Assembly (NCBI RefSeq): GCF_014773435.2
Contig: NZ_JACXAG020000001.1
Span: forward strand, 248,001 to 312,000
Direction: 5' to 3'
DNA from: Polycladospora coralii
GTDB lineage: Bacteria > Bacillota > Bacilli > Thermoactinomycetales > Thermoactinomycetaceae
DNA: 64,000 nt
The position numbers and the translations under genes were made by a program. The notes under the pieces were generated by a model, which was given only the letters and a program-made list of their open reading frames with translations, did not search any database and was not told the origin of the DNA. Below, one piece after another: positions 43,348-53,039 of the stretch (position 1 is the first letter of the stretch; each line of letters opens with the position of its first letter).

Positions 43348-46146
43348 ATGAATCAGAGCTATGTCTCTCTTCTACTTAATTCCCATATTCCCTATGTAAG
43401 AGAAAAACAGGATCATCCCTTAGAAGAGCGGTGGATCTACGAAGCAATGATTGAATCCTATGTTCCATTGTTAAAGTCGTTTGAACATTTAACACAAGAG
43501 CAAATTAAATTTCGCATTACACTCTCATTATCCCCGACCGTCTTATCCATGCTAACAGACCCCTTAATTCAAAAAAGGTGTGAAGAACATCTAAATCTTT
43601 GCATTGAGCTGGCACAATCCGAAATAAAACGAACGCATGATCATCAAGACGAATATCGGCTTGCAGCAGAGTATCTAATGCGCTATGAACAAACACTAAT
43701 CTTTTTACAGAAATACCATTACAATCTTATTCCAGCCTTTCAATCATTTTTTTCTTCAGGTCATCTTGAGCTCATCACTAGCTCCGCTACACATGGTTTT
43801 TTACCCTTCATGGAAACAAAAGAATCCCAACGTGCACAAATTGGAATTGCTGTTGATACATTTGAAAACATTTTTGATATACGACCTCAGGGTATATGGT
43901 TACCTGAATGTGGTTTTAAGCCTGAAATTGATGAAATACTCGCTGAATTTGGCATCAACTATTTCATAGTCGACTCCCACGCTTTTGAGCATTGCACGCC
44001 TCATGCCGTCAAAAATCCATACGCACCTATTCAGACGCCGCACAAAGTCCATGCTTTTGCCCGTGATTCTGAAACCTCCAAAAAAATCTGGTCTCCTGAA
44101 TCTGGATATCCAAGCCACCCAGATTATCGCGATTTTTATCGTGACATTGGACATGATCTTAATAAGGAATATATAGGACCCTATATTCATCCATACGGGA
44201 TACGTGTATGTACTGGTTTTAAATACTATAAAATTACAGATAAAGGAAATCAAAAGCAACATTATCAACCGGATGAAGCGTTCCAACAAGTGACGTGCCA
44301 TGCTGATGACTTTGTCGATCATCTTCGTAAAAGAACAGAGACCCTTCACGCCCAGCATGATACGCCCCCAATTTTTGTTCTCCCTTTTGATACAGAATTA
44401 TTTGGACACTGGTGGTACGAAGGTCCCTTGTTTTTAAAAGAAATATGCAAAAAATTATCTGAGTCCGATTCAATGATGCAAATGGTGACATTCTCTGAGT
44501 ACCTAGAGCAAGAGCAAAAGCAAAATGAACATGTTCAGCTGGGATTTAGTACTTGGGGAGTGGGTGGATATGGAGAAGTCTGGTTAAACAAGGCAAATAT
44601 TTGGATTTATCAACATCTTCATCAAGCGGAGATACGACTCAGGCATCTAGTCAACGACCTAGACCACCAATCTCCCAATCATAAAAGAGCTCTTAAACAA
44701 GCAGCCCGAGAGTTATTGCTAGCTCAAAGTAGTGACTGGGCTTATATCATGGATGACCAAACACAAGTAGAATACGCCATTAAACGGACACATGATCATC
44801 TCGTTCGCTTTCAAGAACTCTGTCAAATGATCGAGTCGAATCAATTACATGATAGCAAAATAAAACAATTTGAACAAGATTATCCTATTTTTCCTCATCT
44901 TAATCTGGACTATTATCAAACGTCAGAAACGTGCTCATCTCCTGTCATCCAAACGACAAATCATAAACCCACTATTCTCATGTTAAGCTGGGAGTATCCT
45001 CCCCACTTCGTTGGCGGATTATCACAAGCCGTATACCATCTTACTCGCCATCTCGTTACTTGCGGATGCGAAGTACACGTAGTCACTTACCGCCCTGCAA
45101 ACAGTAGTGCTTACGAATGCGTAGAAGGTGTTCACGTCCATCGTGTTAGCACATATCTAGATAAAGACAACACCTTATTTTTTGACTGGGTTTTTTCATT
45201 AAATATTGCCTTACTAGATAAGTCAAATCAACTCATTGCGGATGGCTTCTCGTTCGACATCTTACATCTCCATGATTGGCTCGTCGCTTTCGCTGGTGAA
45301 GAATTAAAGTTCAAATATCAATTCCCTACTGTAACCACTATGCATGTACTCGAGTGTATCAAAAATAGAGCAACTGATAACGAAATCAATAAAGTTGTCC
45401 ATCAAGTCGATGAAAAAGTCATTCACTTGGCAGATCATGTCATTGTTTGTAGTGATTATATGAAAAAAAAGATAAAAAAACTATTTTCAATCTCTAGTCA
45501 TAGACTATCCGTGATTAAAAATGGTGTTGTTCCACCTCCTTCATTATCAGAAGAGAAGCAGGTACAGTTGCAACAACATCGAGAAAATTATGCACAGGCA
45601 GATGAACAAATCATTTTATTCGTTGGAAGAATGGTACAAGAAAAAGGGGTATATCTTGTTTTAGAAGCTGCTTCATCTATACTTCGCACACACCCTCAGG
45701 CCAAATTTTTATTTGCAGGAACAGGTGCTGACTTGGAGAAATTGCGACAACAAGCACGTAATTTAAATATTGAAAAAAAAGCTGTGTTTCTTGGCTTTAT
45801 CACAGAGGAAGAAAAAGACATGTTATATCGGATGGCCGATCTGTGTATCTTCCCCAGTTTAACTGAAGCATTTGGTATCGTTGCGCTAGAAGCAATGGCC
45901 TATCAGAAACCCACGCTCGCATCTAAAACGGGTGGCTTTATCGAAACCATTCAACATCGAAAAACAGGTTTTATCATGAAGAATGGTAGTGTTGAATCAT
46001 TAATAGAGAACATCAACTTCATATTAGATCATCCCGAGACTTCTAAAAAGATCGGGATGCAAGCTTATACACATGTTACAAAAAATTATGGTTGGGATCA
46101 TATCGCAGAGCAGACGTCAAAGTTGTATCATAAACTCACGAAGTAA
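43348..46146 (+). CDS. Bifunctional GH57 branching enzyme-GT4 glycosyltransferase
   Basis: 932 residues in two enzymes. The N-terminal 520 residues are a GH57/DUF1957 1,4-alpha-glucan branching domain: nucleophile Glu187 in GIWLPECGFKP, acid Asp348 in LPFDTELFGHWWYEGP, and the helical domain after it with GVGGYGEVWLN. From about residue 543 a GT4/GT5-like glycosyltransferase begins (MLSWEYPPHFVGGLSQAVYHL), with DILHLHDW, the donor site FVGRMVQEKG and the EX7E motif SLTEAFGIVALEAMA. Both activities in one chain suggest a self-contained alpha-glucan builder. GGAGG behind the ATG; co-transcribed with DUF4912. Confidence 0.88.
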   Translation: MNQSYVSLLLNSHIPYVREKQDHPLEERWIYEAMIESYVPLLKSFEHLTQEQIKFRITLSLSPTVLSMLTDPLIQKRCEEHLNLCIELAQSEIKRTHDHQDEYRLAAEYLMRYEQTLIFLQKYHYNLIPAFQSFFSSGHLELITSSATHGFLPFMETKESQRAQIGIAVDTFENIFDIRPQGIWLPECGFKPEIDEILAEFGINYFIVDSHAFEHCTPHAVKNPYAPIQTPHKVHAFARDSETSKKIWSPESGYPSHPDYRDFYRDIGHDLNKEYIGPYIHPYGIRVCTGFKYYKITDKGNQKQHYQPDEAFQQVTCHADDFVDHLRKRTETLHAQHDTPPIFVLPFDTELFGHWWYEGPLFLKEICKKLSESDSMMQMVTFSEYLEQEQKQNEHVQLGFSTWGVGGYGEVWLNKANIWIYQHLHQAEIRLRHLVNDLDHQSPNHKRALKQAARELLLAQSSDWAYIMDDQTQVEYAIKRTHDHLVRFQELCQMIESNQLHDSKIKQFEQDYPIFPHLNLDYYQTSETCSSPVIQTTNHKPTILMLSWEYPPHFVGGLSQAVYHLTRHLVTCGCEVHVVTYRPANSSAYECVEGVHVHRVSTYLDKDNTLFFDWVFSLNIALLDKSNQLIADGFSFDILHLHDWLVAFAGEELKFKYQFPTVTTMHVLECIKNRATDNEINKVVHQVDEKVIHLADHVIVCSDYMKKKIKKLFSISSHRLSVIKNGVVPPPSLSEEKQVQLQQHRENYAQADEQIILFVGRMVQEKGVYLVLEAASSILRTHPQAKFLFAGTGADLEKLRQQARNLNIEKKAVFLGFITEEEKDMLYRMADLCIFPSLTEAFGIVALEAMAYQKPTLASKTGGFIETIQHRKTGFIMKNGSVESLIENINFILDHPETSKKIGMQAYTHVTKNYGWDHIAEQTSKLYHKLTK

Positions 46147-46212
46147 TGATTCATTTTTTTATTGAATACTTCTCCTCCTACCTGACGCTACAAGGTGGGG
46201 GAGTGTTCAATA

Positions 46213-46245
46213 CAAAAAAAATAAGCCTATTCCATGCAGATAGGC
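46213..46245 (-). terminator. Terminator of the small zinc-ribbon gene
   Basis: Minus strand GCCTAT, 9-nt loop, ATAGGC followed by TTATTTTTTTT. It is 37 bp after the stop codon at 46282. Confidence 0.75.
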
Positions 46246-46281
46246 ATGTCGTCAGCTGTTATATAAAAGAAAGTTTGAATT

Positions 46282-46410
46282 TTATTCATAACACTTGAGT
46301 AAAAATTCATGTACCATATCGGTTTCAGTTTGCGTGTTATCCGTTTCTCTTAATTCCGTTCCGCAATGTTCACAATACTTTTCATGAGATTCTTCATACA
46401 TCGCGTTCAT
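46282..46410 (-). CDS. Small putative zinc-ribbon protein (42 aa)
   Basis: Too short for standard gene finders but supported on all sides. ATG 46410 lies behind GAAGGAGCTG, after a consensus promoter, and ends before a terminator. The product MNAMYEESHEKYCEHCGTEL... carries CEHC (Cys13-Cys16) plus one later Cys (40) near the end, reminiscent of half a zinc ribbon as in the small YhfH-type proteins of Bacillales. With only three cysteines and two histidines (9 and 34) it may bind metal alone or as a dimer. Function unknown; the complex operator suggests tight control. Confidence 0.65.
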   Translation of the reverse strand: MNAMYEESHEKYCEHCGTELRETDNTQTETDMVHEFLLKCYE

Positions 46411-46441
46411 AAAATCAGCTCCTTCTCAATCCTTTTTTTCT

Positions 46442-46489
46442 ATTATATGATAACACAATCTGTTATGCAACAGATTGTTATATAACAAT
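46442..46489 (-). promoter_or_regulatory. Promoter with overlapping palindromic operators for the zinc-ribbon gene
   Basis: Minus strand: TTGCAT (46465-46470), 17-bp spacer, TATAAT (46442-46447). A 10-bp inverted repeat ACAATCTGTT/AACAGATTGT (46455-46478) covers the -35, and a 16-bp perfect palindrome ATTGTTATATAACAAT (46474-46489) adjoins it upstream. Confidence 0.75.
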
Positions 46490-46760
46490 TTACCCCATTT
46501 ACAAATCAATTGACCTTATCACCGTGATAAAGTCTAAATAAACAATGATCACAGCGCATTCATTATAAAGGAAGTGAGGAGGGCGTCCACTCTATTCGTA
46601 CAGAGTAATACCGAAGAAATGCCTTTCTCATACATGAAGGAGATACGTTCCCCATCGTTTTTTGAACACGGAATGCAACTTCTACCGAAAAGTATTGGCA
46701 ATCTTATCATCACCTTTGTTAAGGGGAATCGGTCCAGGATAATGCTCGCAATGAAGATAA

Positions 46761-46805
46761 AATAAAAAGCGAACACCCTATCATGTAAGGAGCCCGCTTT
46801 TTATT
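46761..46805. terminator. Terminator after apt
   Basis: AATAAAAAGCG (46761-46771) with CGCTTTTTATT (46795-46805), a perfect 11-bp stem, T-rich on both strands, 4 bp past the apt stop. Confidence 0.85.
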
Positions 46806-46809
46806 TGTA

Positions 46810-47322
46810 TTAATATTGAACTAATGAGAAAACGTCTATTCCCTCCAACTGATCACGACCGTTGAGATAAGAAAGCTCAATCATGAATGCCGCTCCAACA
46901 GGAATTCCGCCTAGTTGTTTGATTAAATCTAACGTCGCAGCGATGGTTCCACCTGTCGCTAGTAAGTCATCCGCAATCAAAACCCTTTGCCCTGGTTCAA
47001 TCGCATCTTTGTGAATGGCTAAGCTATCTTTTCCGTATTCTAGACTATATTTGGCTTCCACAGTTTCACTTGGCAGTTTGCCAGGTTTTCGGACTGGAAC
47101 AAATCCGATTTCCATGGCGTATGACATCGGAGTCCCTACCACAAACCCTCTCGCTTCAGGTCCCACAATAACATCGATTTCATGGTCTTTGAATCGCTCT
47201 ACCAGCTGATCGATGGCGACTTTAAACATCTTCCCATCCTTGAGTAAGGTTGTAATATCTTTAAATTTAATTCCTGGTTGTGGATAATCTGGAATCACTC
47301 TAATTTTATCCTTGAAGTTCAT
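46810..47322 (-). CDS. apt: Adenine phosphoribosyltransferase
   Basis: A 170-residue purine salvage enzyme (adenine + PRPP to AMP). The PRPP-binding motif [14 protein letters not shown] is intact, with [10 protein letters not shown] for base binding and [23 protein letters not shown] 47322 ([18 protein letters not shown]) is preferred to 47331, which is only 2 bases from AGGAGG. The gene overlaps the end of recJ by 17 nt, the classic recJ-apt order of Bacillales; relA would normally be next, beyond the convergent region here it is absent. Confidence 0.96.
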   Translation of the reverse strand: MNFKDKIRVIPDYPQPGIKFKDITTLLKDGKMFKVAIDQLVERFKDHEIDVIVGPEARGFVVGTPMSYAMEIGFVPVRKPGKLPSETVEAKYSLEYGKDSLAIHKDAIEPGQRVLIADDLLATGGTIAATLDLIKQLGGIPVGAAFMIELSYLNGRDQLEGIDVFSLVQY

Positions 47323-49663
47323 CTGTTTCATTTCCTCCTAAATGCCATTTAAACGTATAGTTTGTATATAAATAATTGCATAATTCTCTGTATGATGAGT
47401 AAACTAGTCGTTCTCTCACTTCTTGACGATCCAATTGCTGCTTAAATATTTGTGATTCTGACAAGTCTTTTTTCGTGGAGGCCGTTAACCATTCTAAACG
47501 CCCTTGCTTGATGATAATAAAGCCGAGCTCTTCAAATACTTGAAGCATAAACGTAATCACTTTTGGTTTGAGACCGGTCGCACGTACCAACGCGGGTAAA
47601 TGCTTCGGAAAAATAATCGGCCCTGTTCCGCTTTTTAAGATTTGAAAGAGACGCCCGAACTCTTCTCGCTTAGGTATCCGCACCAGCACATCATCAAACG
47701 AAGCATCTCCATAAGCGAAAAATAGACGCTCTACATGTTCACAAGCCGCCATCAATCGCTCAAAATGATTCATAGTCGGTGGGGAATCAAGTAGAACCAC
47801 ATGTCTTGGCATAACGGTCTCAATCTGCTCACTATACCAATCAATAAGCATGATCTGTTTTTTTGTTCGTATCTCATCTGGTATCGTGCTCGGTTCAGAA
47901 TAAATATATGCTACTTGGTGTTCAAAATCAATGTGACGATTTGCATTTCCACGCCAATCAAAGATTTGCAAATGGGGTACTTTCAAATCTCGAATGATCA
48001 TTTGTGGATTTCTTCGACCATTCCACTCATTTACTTGCAATTCACCCATGACATTTACATGTACTTGTGGTGCCATTTCATTTGCCAATTCAGACATTCT
48101 AAACCCAATAGCTTCTAGATGATTGCCCTCTTTTTCTAAGTAAAGCTTAATATGAGATTTATCTTTGCCCAACAGTTGAATACGCGCTACCTTAGATAAG
48201 TGCAACTGAAAAACTGGAGTGGGATTTCCCATACCAAAAGGCGATAGCGATTGAAACAAGTCAATGAGCGCTAAATCAATTTGATCTATATTTAACGAAT
48301 CGTCTGCTACAATTTTTGAAATCCAATCTTCTGGTAAAAGCCATTTCGAAGCGAGTGTGGAAAGCTCGATTTGTAATGGTTCTAACTCGTTTCGGGGGAT
48401 CGACATACCCGCGGCCATCTCATGACCACCATAAGATACAAACCGTTCACTACAAGCTGTTAAGGCCTGGTATAGATTGAACCCAGCAATACTGCGAGCT
48501 GATCCCTTCGCTATCCCTGTTTTCTCATCGATCCCTAACACGAGCACAGGCCGATAATATTTTTCTACCAGACGTGAAGCTACGATACCAATAACGCCAA
48601 CATGCCAACTTTCATCTGCGACCACAATCACCTTTTCATGCTTCTCGGGATCAGATTCAATCTGTTCAATCGCTGCTTCTGTCGTCTGGTTAACTAAATC
48701 CTGACGATGGCGATTTAATTGATCCAAATGATTGGCAATAGAGCGCGCTTCCTCTATATTTTCAGTTGTTAATAACGTTACAGCTTCCGTAGCTTGATCT
48801 AACCGACCACTCGCATTAATACGTGGGCCTATAGAAAATCCCACATGAGTTGCGTTGATATCCTGTTCAATACCGGCTACTTCAACCAGCGCATTTAAGC
48901 CCAGATTAGCTTTCATATTCATCTGCTTTAAGCCCCATGTGGCAAAGATACGATTTTCATCTAGCAATGGGACTAAATCTGAAATTGTACCTAAAGCAAC
49001 TAAATCCAAAAACTCAATCGGCGGATATTCTAACAAAGCAGTCGCAAATTTAAAGGCTACACCTACCCCCGCCAGCATATCGTACGGATACTTACAACTT
49101 TGTTTTTTGGGATTAATGATGGTGTAAGCATCCGGTAAAATCGCGGGTGGTTCGTGGTGATCTGTAATGATTAAATCCAATCCGATTTCTTTAGCATAAC
49201 GCGCTTCTTCAACAGCACTGATTCCAGTATCCACAGTGATGATCAAATGGTAGCCTTTTTCTTTTGCTTGTTTTAATGCCTCTTTATGAAGTCCATACCC
49301 TTCTGTAAAGCGATTGGGAATATAGAAATCAACATCTTTTCCCAGCAGTTGAAAAAGCTTAATCATCAAACTTGTGCTGCTTACACCATCGACGTCATAG
49401 TCCCCATATATTAAAATATTTTCATCTTCTATTAATGCTTGCTGTACACGTTCCACAGCAATTTCCATTCCATCAAGCAAAAAAGGGTCATGTAAATCTT
49501 CTAATTGTGGACGCAAAAAACGATCCGCTTTTTCTGTCGTGCGGATCCCTCTACGTATCAACATCTTCGCTACTGTTGGATGTATTTCCAACTCTGAAAC
49601 GAGCTGATTCAAACATGCCTCTTCAATCGCTGGCTCTGTCCAACGTGATTTCCCATGCAACAT
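47306..49663 (-). CDS. recJ: Single-stranded-DNA exonuclease RecJ
   Basis: 785-residue 5'-3' exonuclease of DNA repair. DHH-family core: [41 protein letters not shown]1 part: [22 protein letters not shown] and [12 protein letters not shown]. The C-terminal 200 residues (after the OB-like DRD) are the Bacillus-type extension ([29 protein letters not shown]...). ATG 49663 lies 13 bases after GAGG, rather far. First gene of the recJ-apt unit. Confidence 0.96.
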   Translation of the reverse strand: MLHGKSRWTEPAIEEACLNQLVSELEIHPTVAKMLIRRGIRTTEKADRFLRPQLEDLHDPFLLDGMEIAVERVQQALIEDENILIYGDYDVDGVSSTSLMIKLFQLLGKDVDFYIPNRFTEGYGLHKEALKQAKEKGYHLIITVDTGISAVEEARYAKEIGLDLIITDHHEPPAILPDAYTIINPKKQSCKYPYDMLAGVGVAFKFATALLEYPPIEFLDLVALGTISDLVPLLDENRIFATWGLKQMNMKANLGLNALVEVAGIEQDINATHVGFSIGPRINASGRLDQATEAVTLLTTENIEEARSIANHLDQLNRHRQDLVNQTTEAAIEQIESDPEKHEKVIVVADESWHVGVIGIVASRLVEKYYRPVLVLGIDEKTGIAKGSARSIAGFNLYQALTACSERFVSYGGHEMAAGMSIPRNELEPLQIELSTLASKWLLPEDWISKIVADDSLNIDQIDLALIDLFQSLSPFGMGNPTPVFQLHLSKVARIQLLGKDKSHIKLYLEKEGNHLEAIGFRMSELANEMAPQVHVNVMGELQVNEWNGRRNPQMIIRDLKVPHLQIFDWRGNANRHIDFEHQVAYIYSEPSTIPDEIRTKKQIMLIDWYSEQIETVMPRHVVLLDSPPTMNHFERLMAACEHVERLFFAYGDASFDDVLVRIPKREEFGRLFQILKSGTGPIIFPKHLPALVRATGLKPKVITFMLQVFEELGFIIIKQGRLEWLTASTKKDLSESQIFKQQLDRQEVRERLVYSSYRELCNYLYTNYTFKWHLGGNETDELQG

Positions 49664-49731
49664 TCGATGCCGTTCACCTCGCTTTGACGCCTTTCATTAT
49701 AGCACACTTTCACAAAGTGAACGACTCTTTC

Positions 49732-50628
49732 TCATTCTGAATCATTGTATGGATTTACATGCACCATCACATTAGATACGTAAGCAAATTGAAGCATCAA
49801 ATTGCGCTTTACTTCTTTTCCAATCCGGTGTCCCTCTTCTACTGTGATAAAGGGAGAAACTGCTATTTTTATATCAACAACCACATAATGTCCATGTTGT
49901 CTCGCTAGTAACTCATTTACGATCTTAACCCCATGAACTTTCTGTGCACAAGCACGTAACTCTCTCGTTTCGTCTTCACCTAGCACCCGATCGAGTGCAT
50001 GGTGTATCGATTCTTTTGCCAATTTAGCCGCCATGATCAGAATAAAAATGGAAACGCCTATACCCGCGATGGGATCTAAGTATACCAGATAAGGAATATG
50101 GAAGGCCTGGCCCAAGATGGAAAATAGTATACCTACTAACACTGTTCCTGTAGCCCATACATCTGAGCGATGGTCCAGTGCATTTGCTTTCATCGCATGG
50201 CTATTTAAGCGCTCAGCTAATTGACTCGTATAGCGATACATCCCCTCTTTTACAATTATTGAAAGCAATGCTGCGATTACGGCAATCCAGCTTGGCGCTG
50301 TAATGGGTTCAAAAAAAGATTGAAACGAACTCAATCCCACTTCAAATGCCACACCAGCAATTAAGATGGCAACGATAAGCGCTGTGATCGTTTCCGCTTT
50401 TCCATGCCCATAAGGATGATCTTGATCGGGCGGAACATGTGCCATTTTTATGCCATATAAAACAGCCAGCGAGCTAATCACATCCGTTGCTGAATTAACC
50501 GCATCAGCGATAAGCGCGCGGCTTCCCGAAATCCAACCGATTAGCCCTTTTAAAATGGCCAATCCACTGTTCACTAGTAAGCTGAGCCATGCTCCCTTTT
50601 TAGCCTCTTGTAAGCGTTTATCATTCAT
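49732..50628 (-). CDS. Cation diffusion facilitator family transporter
   Basis: 298-residue metal/proton antiporter with six helices and a C-terminal cytoplasmic domain. Metal site motifs: ADAVNSATDVISSLAVLYG (helix 2, Asp/Asn...Asp) and HALDHRSDV (helix 5). The stretch MAHVPPDQDHPYGHGKAETI is shared with the YdfM/YeaB manganese-efflux group (MneP/MneS), where Asn replaces the usual His of zinc exporters, so manganese is a reasonable guess. It lies between recJ and secF on the same strand, separated from secF by two hairpins. Confidence 0.9.
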   Translation of the reverse strand: MNDKRLQEAKKGAWLSLLVNSGLAILKGLIGWISGSRALIADAVNSATDVISSLAVLYGIKMAHVPPDQDHPYGHGKAETITALIVAILIAGVAFEVGLSSFQSFFEPITAPSWIAVIAALLSIIVKEGMYRYTSQLAERLNSHAMKANALDHRSDVWATGTVLVGILFSILGQAFHIPYLVYLDPIAGIGVSIFILIMAAKLAKESIHHALDRVLGEDETRELRACAQKVHGVKIVNELLARQHGHYVVVDIKIAVSPFITVEEGHRIGKEVKRNLMLQFAYVSNVMVHVNPYNDSE

Positions 50629-50649
50629 TTTTTGATCCCCTCATAAGTA

Positions 50650-50704
50650 AAGCCGCGGAGCTACACCGCGGCTTGCTTATCAAGAGTGTATGCACCCTCT
50701 TGTT
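50650..50704 (-). terminator. Two hairpins between secF and the cation facilitator gene
   Basis: AAGCCGCGG/CCGCGGCTT (9-bp stem, 50650-50674) and CAAGAG/CTCTTG (50681-50702). The T-run on the minus strand is short, so attenuation of read-through from secDF is more likely than a complete stop. Confidence 0.5.
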
Positions 50705-50706
50705 TT

Positions 50707-51618
50707 CTATTCGGTAACAACGGGTTTTTCTTCTTTTTCGCGTTGCATTGATTTCCACTTCCAAGAAACCCAAATCTGACTTGCTAGGAATATAGAAGAG
50801 TATGCCCCTGAAAGTAAACCGAACAAGAGGGCGAGCGAGAAATTGCCAATGCTTTCACCACCGAGCACATATAAAGCTAAAGCTGCGAATACCACTGTCA
50901 ACATGGTATTAATGGAACGTATCATCGTTTGATGGATACTTTCATTTACAACTTTTGCAAGCTCTTCCCACTTTTTCGGATTGACTAGTTTCACATTTTC
51001 ACGAATACGGTCAAAGATAACAATCGTATCATTGACTGAGTAACCTACAATGGTAAGAACTGCAGCAATAAATACAATATCAACCTCTAATTGTAAGATG
51101 GAAAACAGCCCAATCGTAAACATAGCATCATAAAACAAAGCCAAAATCGCCGCCACAGCAAAGCGGTATTCAAATCGAAGTGCTACATACAAAATAATCC
51201 CTACAGAAGCGATCAATACAGATACAATCGCGTTACGCGCAATTTCACGCCCGATGATCGGATCTACCACTTGCTCTTGTATACTTACCTTTGTTTGGTA
51301 AGTGTCATTCATTTTGGCTTCAATTTTAGCCTTCTCCTGATGATCTATGGTTTCATTCAGACGGAAAATAAGGATGTCATCTTCCGTTCCTCCTACTCGA
51401 ACATTTGGTTTTTTGTATCCCAATTCAGATAGTGCATCTTTCGCTTTCGCTAAATCTACCGATTGGTTTAATTTAATCTCCAAGCGACTTCCACTCACAA
51501 AATCAATTCCCAAGTTTAAACCTTGTATCAGTAGAGAACCAATTGAAATCACCATAATGGCGAGCGCAATCCATAAAAAAGTTTTGCGGTGTTTAACAAA
51601 ATCGATTTTATAAGTCAC
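50707..51618 (-). CDS. secF: Protein translocase subunit SecF
   Basis: A 303-residue six-helix membrane protein that uses proton flow to help SecYEG export. Family motifs: first periplasmic-domain start FVSGSRLEIKL, and the RND core YDAMFTIGLFSILQLEVD, TIVGYSVNDTIVIFDRIREN, SINTMLTVVFAALALYVLGG. GTG 51618, nine bases after AGGAGG, is preferred to ATG 51627 inside the site. It overlaps secD by 11 nt. In Bacillus subtilis SecD and SecF are fused; here they are separate. Confidence 0.94.
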   Translation of the reverse strand: MTYKIDFVKHRKTFLWIALAIMVISIGSLLIQGLNLGIDFVSGSRLEIKLNQSVDLAKAKDALSELGYKKPNVRVGGTEDDILIFRLNETIDHQEKAKIEAKMNDTYQTKVSIQEQVVDPIIGREIARNAIVSVLIASVGIILYVALRFEYRFAVAAILALFYDAMFTIGLFSILQLEVDIVFIAAVLTIVGYSVNDTIVIFDRIRENVKLVNPKKWEELAKVVNESIHQTMIRSINTMLTVVFAALALYVLGGESIGNFSLALLFGLLSGAYSSIFLASQIWVSWKWKSMQREKEEKPVVTE

Positions 51619-52846
51619 TGATCTCATCCTCCTTTACACCAAACAGTCCTGGACTCTTTAGTATGTTAGAACGGACGAGTAAGGTCATCAATAAACGTGA
51701 TAATCCGACAGCTGCGATAAAGCTAACTATGATCCCTGTAATGAGAGACACTGAAAAACCTTTCACAGCCGCAGTGCCATATAAAAACAAAACAGATGCT
51801 GCTATGATCGTCGTAATATTAGCGTCAAAAATCGTTAAAAATGAGCGTTTTGAACCTGATTTAACAGCTGCAGGAATACTTTTGCCAATCCGCATTTCTT
51901 CCTTAATTCGCTCATTCATAATAATATTGGCATCTACTGCCATCCCTACACCTAAAATTAAGGCAGCAATTCCAGGAAGCGTTAAGGTAACATCAAGCAA
52001 CATAAATACCAGCAAAACTAAATAGGAATAAGTAATTAAAGTGACAACCGCAATCACTCCAGGTAATCGATAATAACCGATAACAAAAATAAAGATGGCA
52101 ATAAGCGCATATAATCCAGCTTCTAAACTATCTTTTAAGGAATCAGCACCCAAGCTAGCATCAACCGCATAGCTTTGCACTTCTTCTAGTTTCACAGGGA
52201 TAGAGCCTGAATTTAAAAGGTCTGCTAACTCTTGTGATTCTTCGATGGATTCCTGTCCTGAGATCGTCGCTTGCCCATTCGGGATAATTTGCTGTACGAC
52301 GGGATTACTTAACATTTCTTCATCTAAATAAATCGGTATGGGTTGTCCTAAATAGGTTTTCGTAATTTCTGCAAATTTACTAGGATCCTTGACTGCCATC
52401 GATACCAGTGGACGATTCGTATCAGGATCAAAGTCTACCTTAGCTGATCCTTCTTTTAAATCCGTTCCTTTTAATAAGATTTTCTTACCGTCTGGATCAC
52501 GAAAAGTAAGCTGTGCTTGTTTACCGAGCAAATCTCTAGCTTTCGCTTGATCATTTACGCCAGCTAGTTGTACACGCACCCGATTCTCTCCTTCAACGGT
52601 TATAACCGGTTCATTTACACCAAGAACATCCACCCGTTTCCGAATCGCAGCAGCCGCGTCACTCATAATACTTGCATTCACATTTTTCTCATCTGGTGCC
52701 GCTTGATACAGCACCTCAAATCCACCTTGTAAATCGAGTCCCTTTGTGATGTTATTCCATACTTGCGTCGTAGTTGTGGCAACTGTTGCAAATATCGCTA
52801 CAATAAGGAGAACAAAGACAACGATTCTCCCTTTTTTCACTTTCAT
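51608..52846 (-). CDS. secD: Protein translocase subunit SecD
   Basis: A 412-residue partner of SecF. One N-terminal helix, then GLDLQGGFEVLYQ, RVDVLGVNEPVITVEGENRVRVQLAGV, a shortened periplasmic domain, and five C-terminal helices with LPGIAALILGVGMAVDANIIMNERIKEE and GSKRSFLTIFDANITTIIAA, the SecD D-G and proton-relay motifs. ATG behind AAGGAGGAG. Upstream lies the remnant of an IS element, so the normal secDF-comN-spoVB block is broken here. Confidence 0.95.
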   Translation of the reverse strand: MKVKKGRIVVFVLLIVAIFATVATTTTQVWNNITKGLDLQGGFEVLYQAAPDEKNVNASIMSDAAAAIRKRVDVLGVNEPVITVEGENRVRVQLAGVNDQAKARDLLGKQAQLTFRDPDGKKILLKGTDLKEGSAKVDFDPDTNRPLVSMAVKDPSKFAEITKTYLGQPIPIYLDEEMLSNPVVQQIIPNGQATISGQESIEESQELADLLNSGSIPVKLEEVQSYAVDASLGADSLKDSLEAGLYALIAIFIFVIGYYRLPGVIAVVTLITYSYLVLLVFMLLDVTLTLPGIAALILGVGMAVDANIIMNERIKEEMRIGKSIPAAVKSGSKRSFLTIFDANITTIIAASVLFLYGTAAVKGFSVSLITGIIVSFIAAVGLSRLLMTLLVRSNILKSPGLFGVKEDEISDL

Positions 52847-53039
52847 ATATTTAGCTCCTCCTTCGACAATCCTACACCATGAAAGTAATTATCCCAAGTC
52901 TAGCGATCTATGTCAATTTGCGATTTTTGACACGCCCACAGCTGAAGCCGCTGGCATCCGCAATTCGACAACGCTCAAGCTCTGGAGTGTGTCATCACCC
53001 CAACCTGTACAGTTAGGCGGAACACCTATGACTAGTGCT

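Noticed and set aside
43900-44358. 152-codon frame antisense to the GH57 domain
   Set aside because: Shadow of the GH57-GT4 gene, which has clear catalytic motifs on the other strand.
46162-46211. Hairpin after the GH57-GT4 gene as its terminator
   Set aside because: The imperfect stem is followed by A-rich, not T-rich, sequence on the + strand; the clear terminator next to it faces the minus strand.
46574-46765. 63-codon + strand frame before the apt terminator
   Set aside because: The GTG start lies inside GAGGAGG-like sequence, there is no usable RBS and no recognised family. The nearby hairpin TTATCACCGTGATAA is short. A real gene here cannot be excluded.
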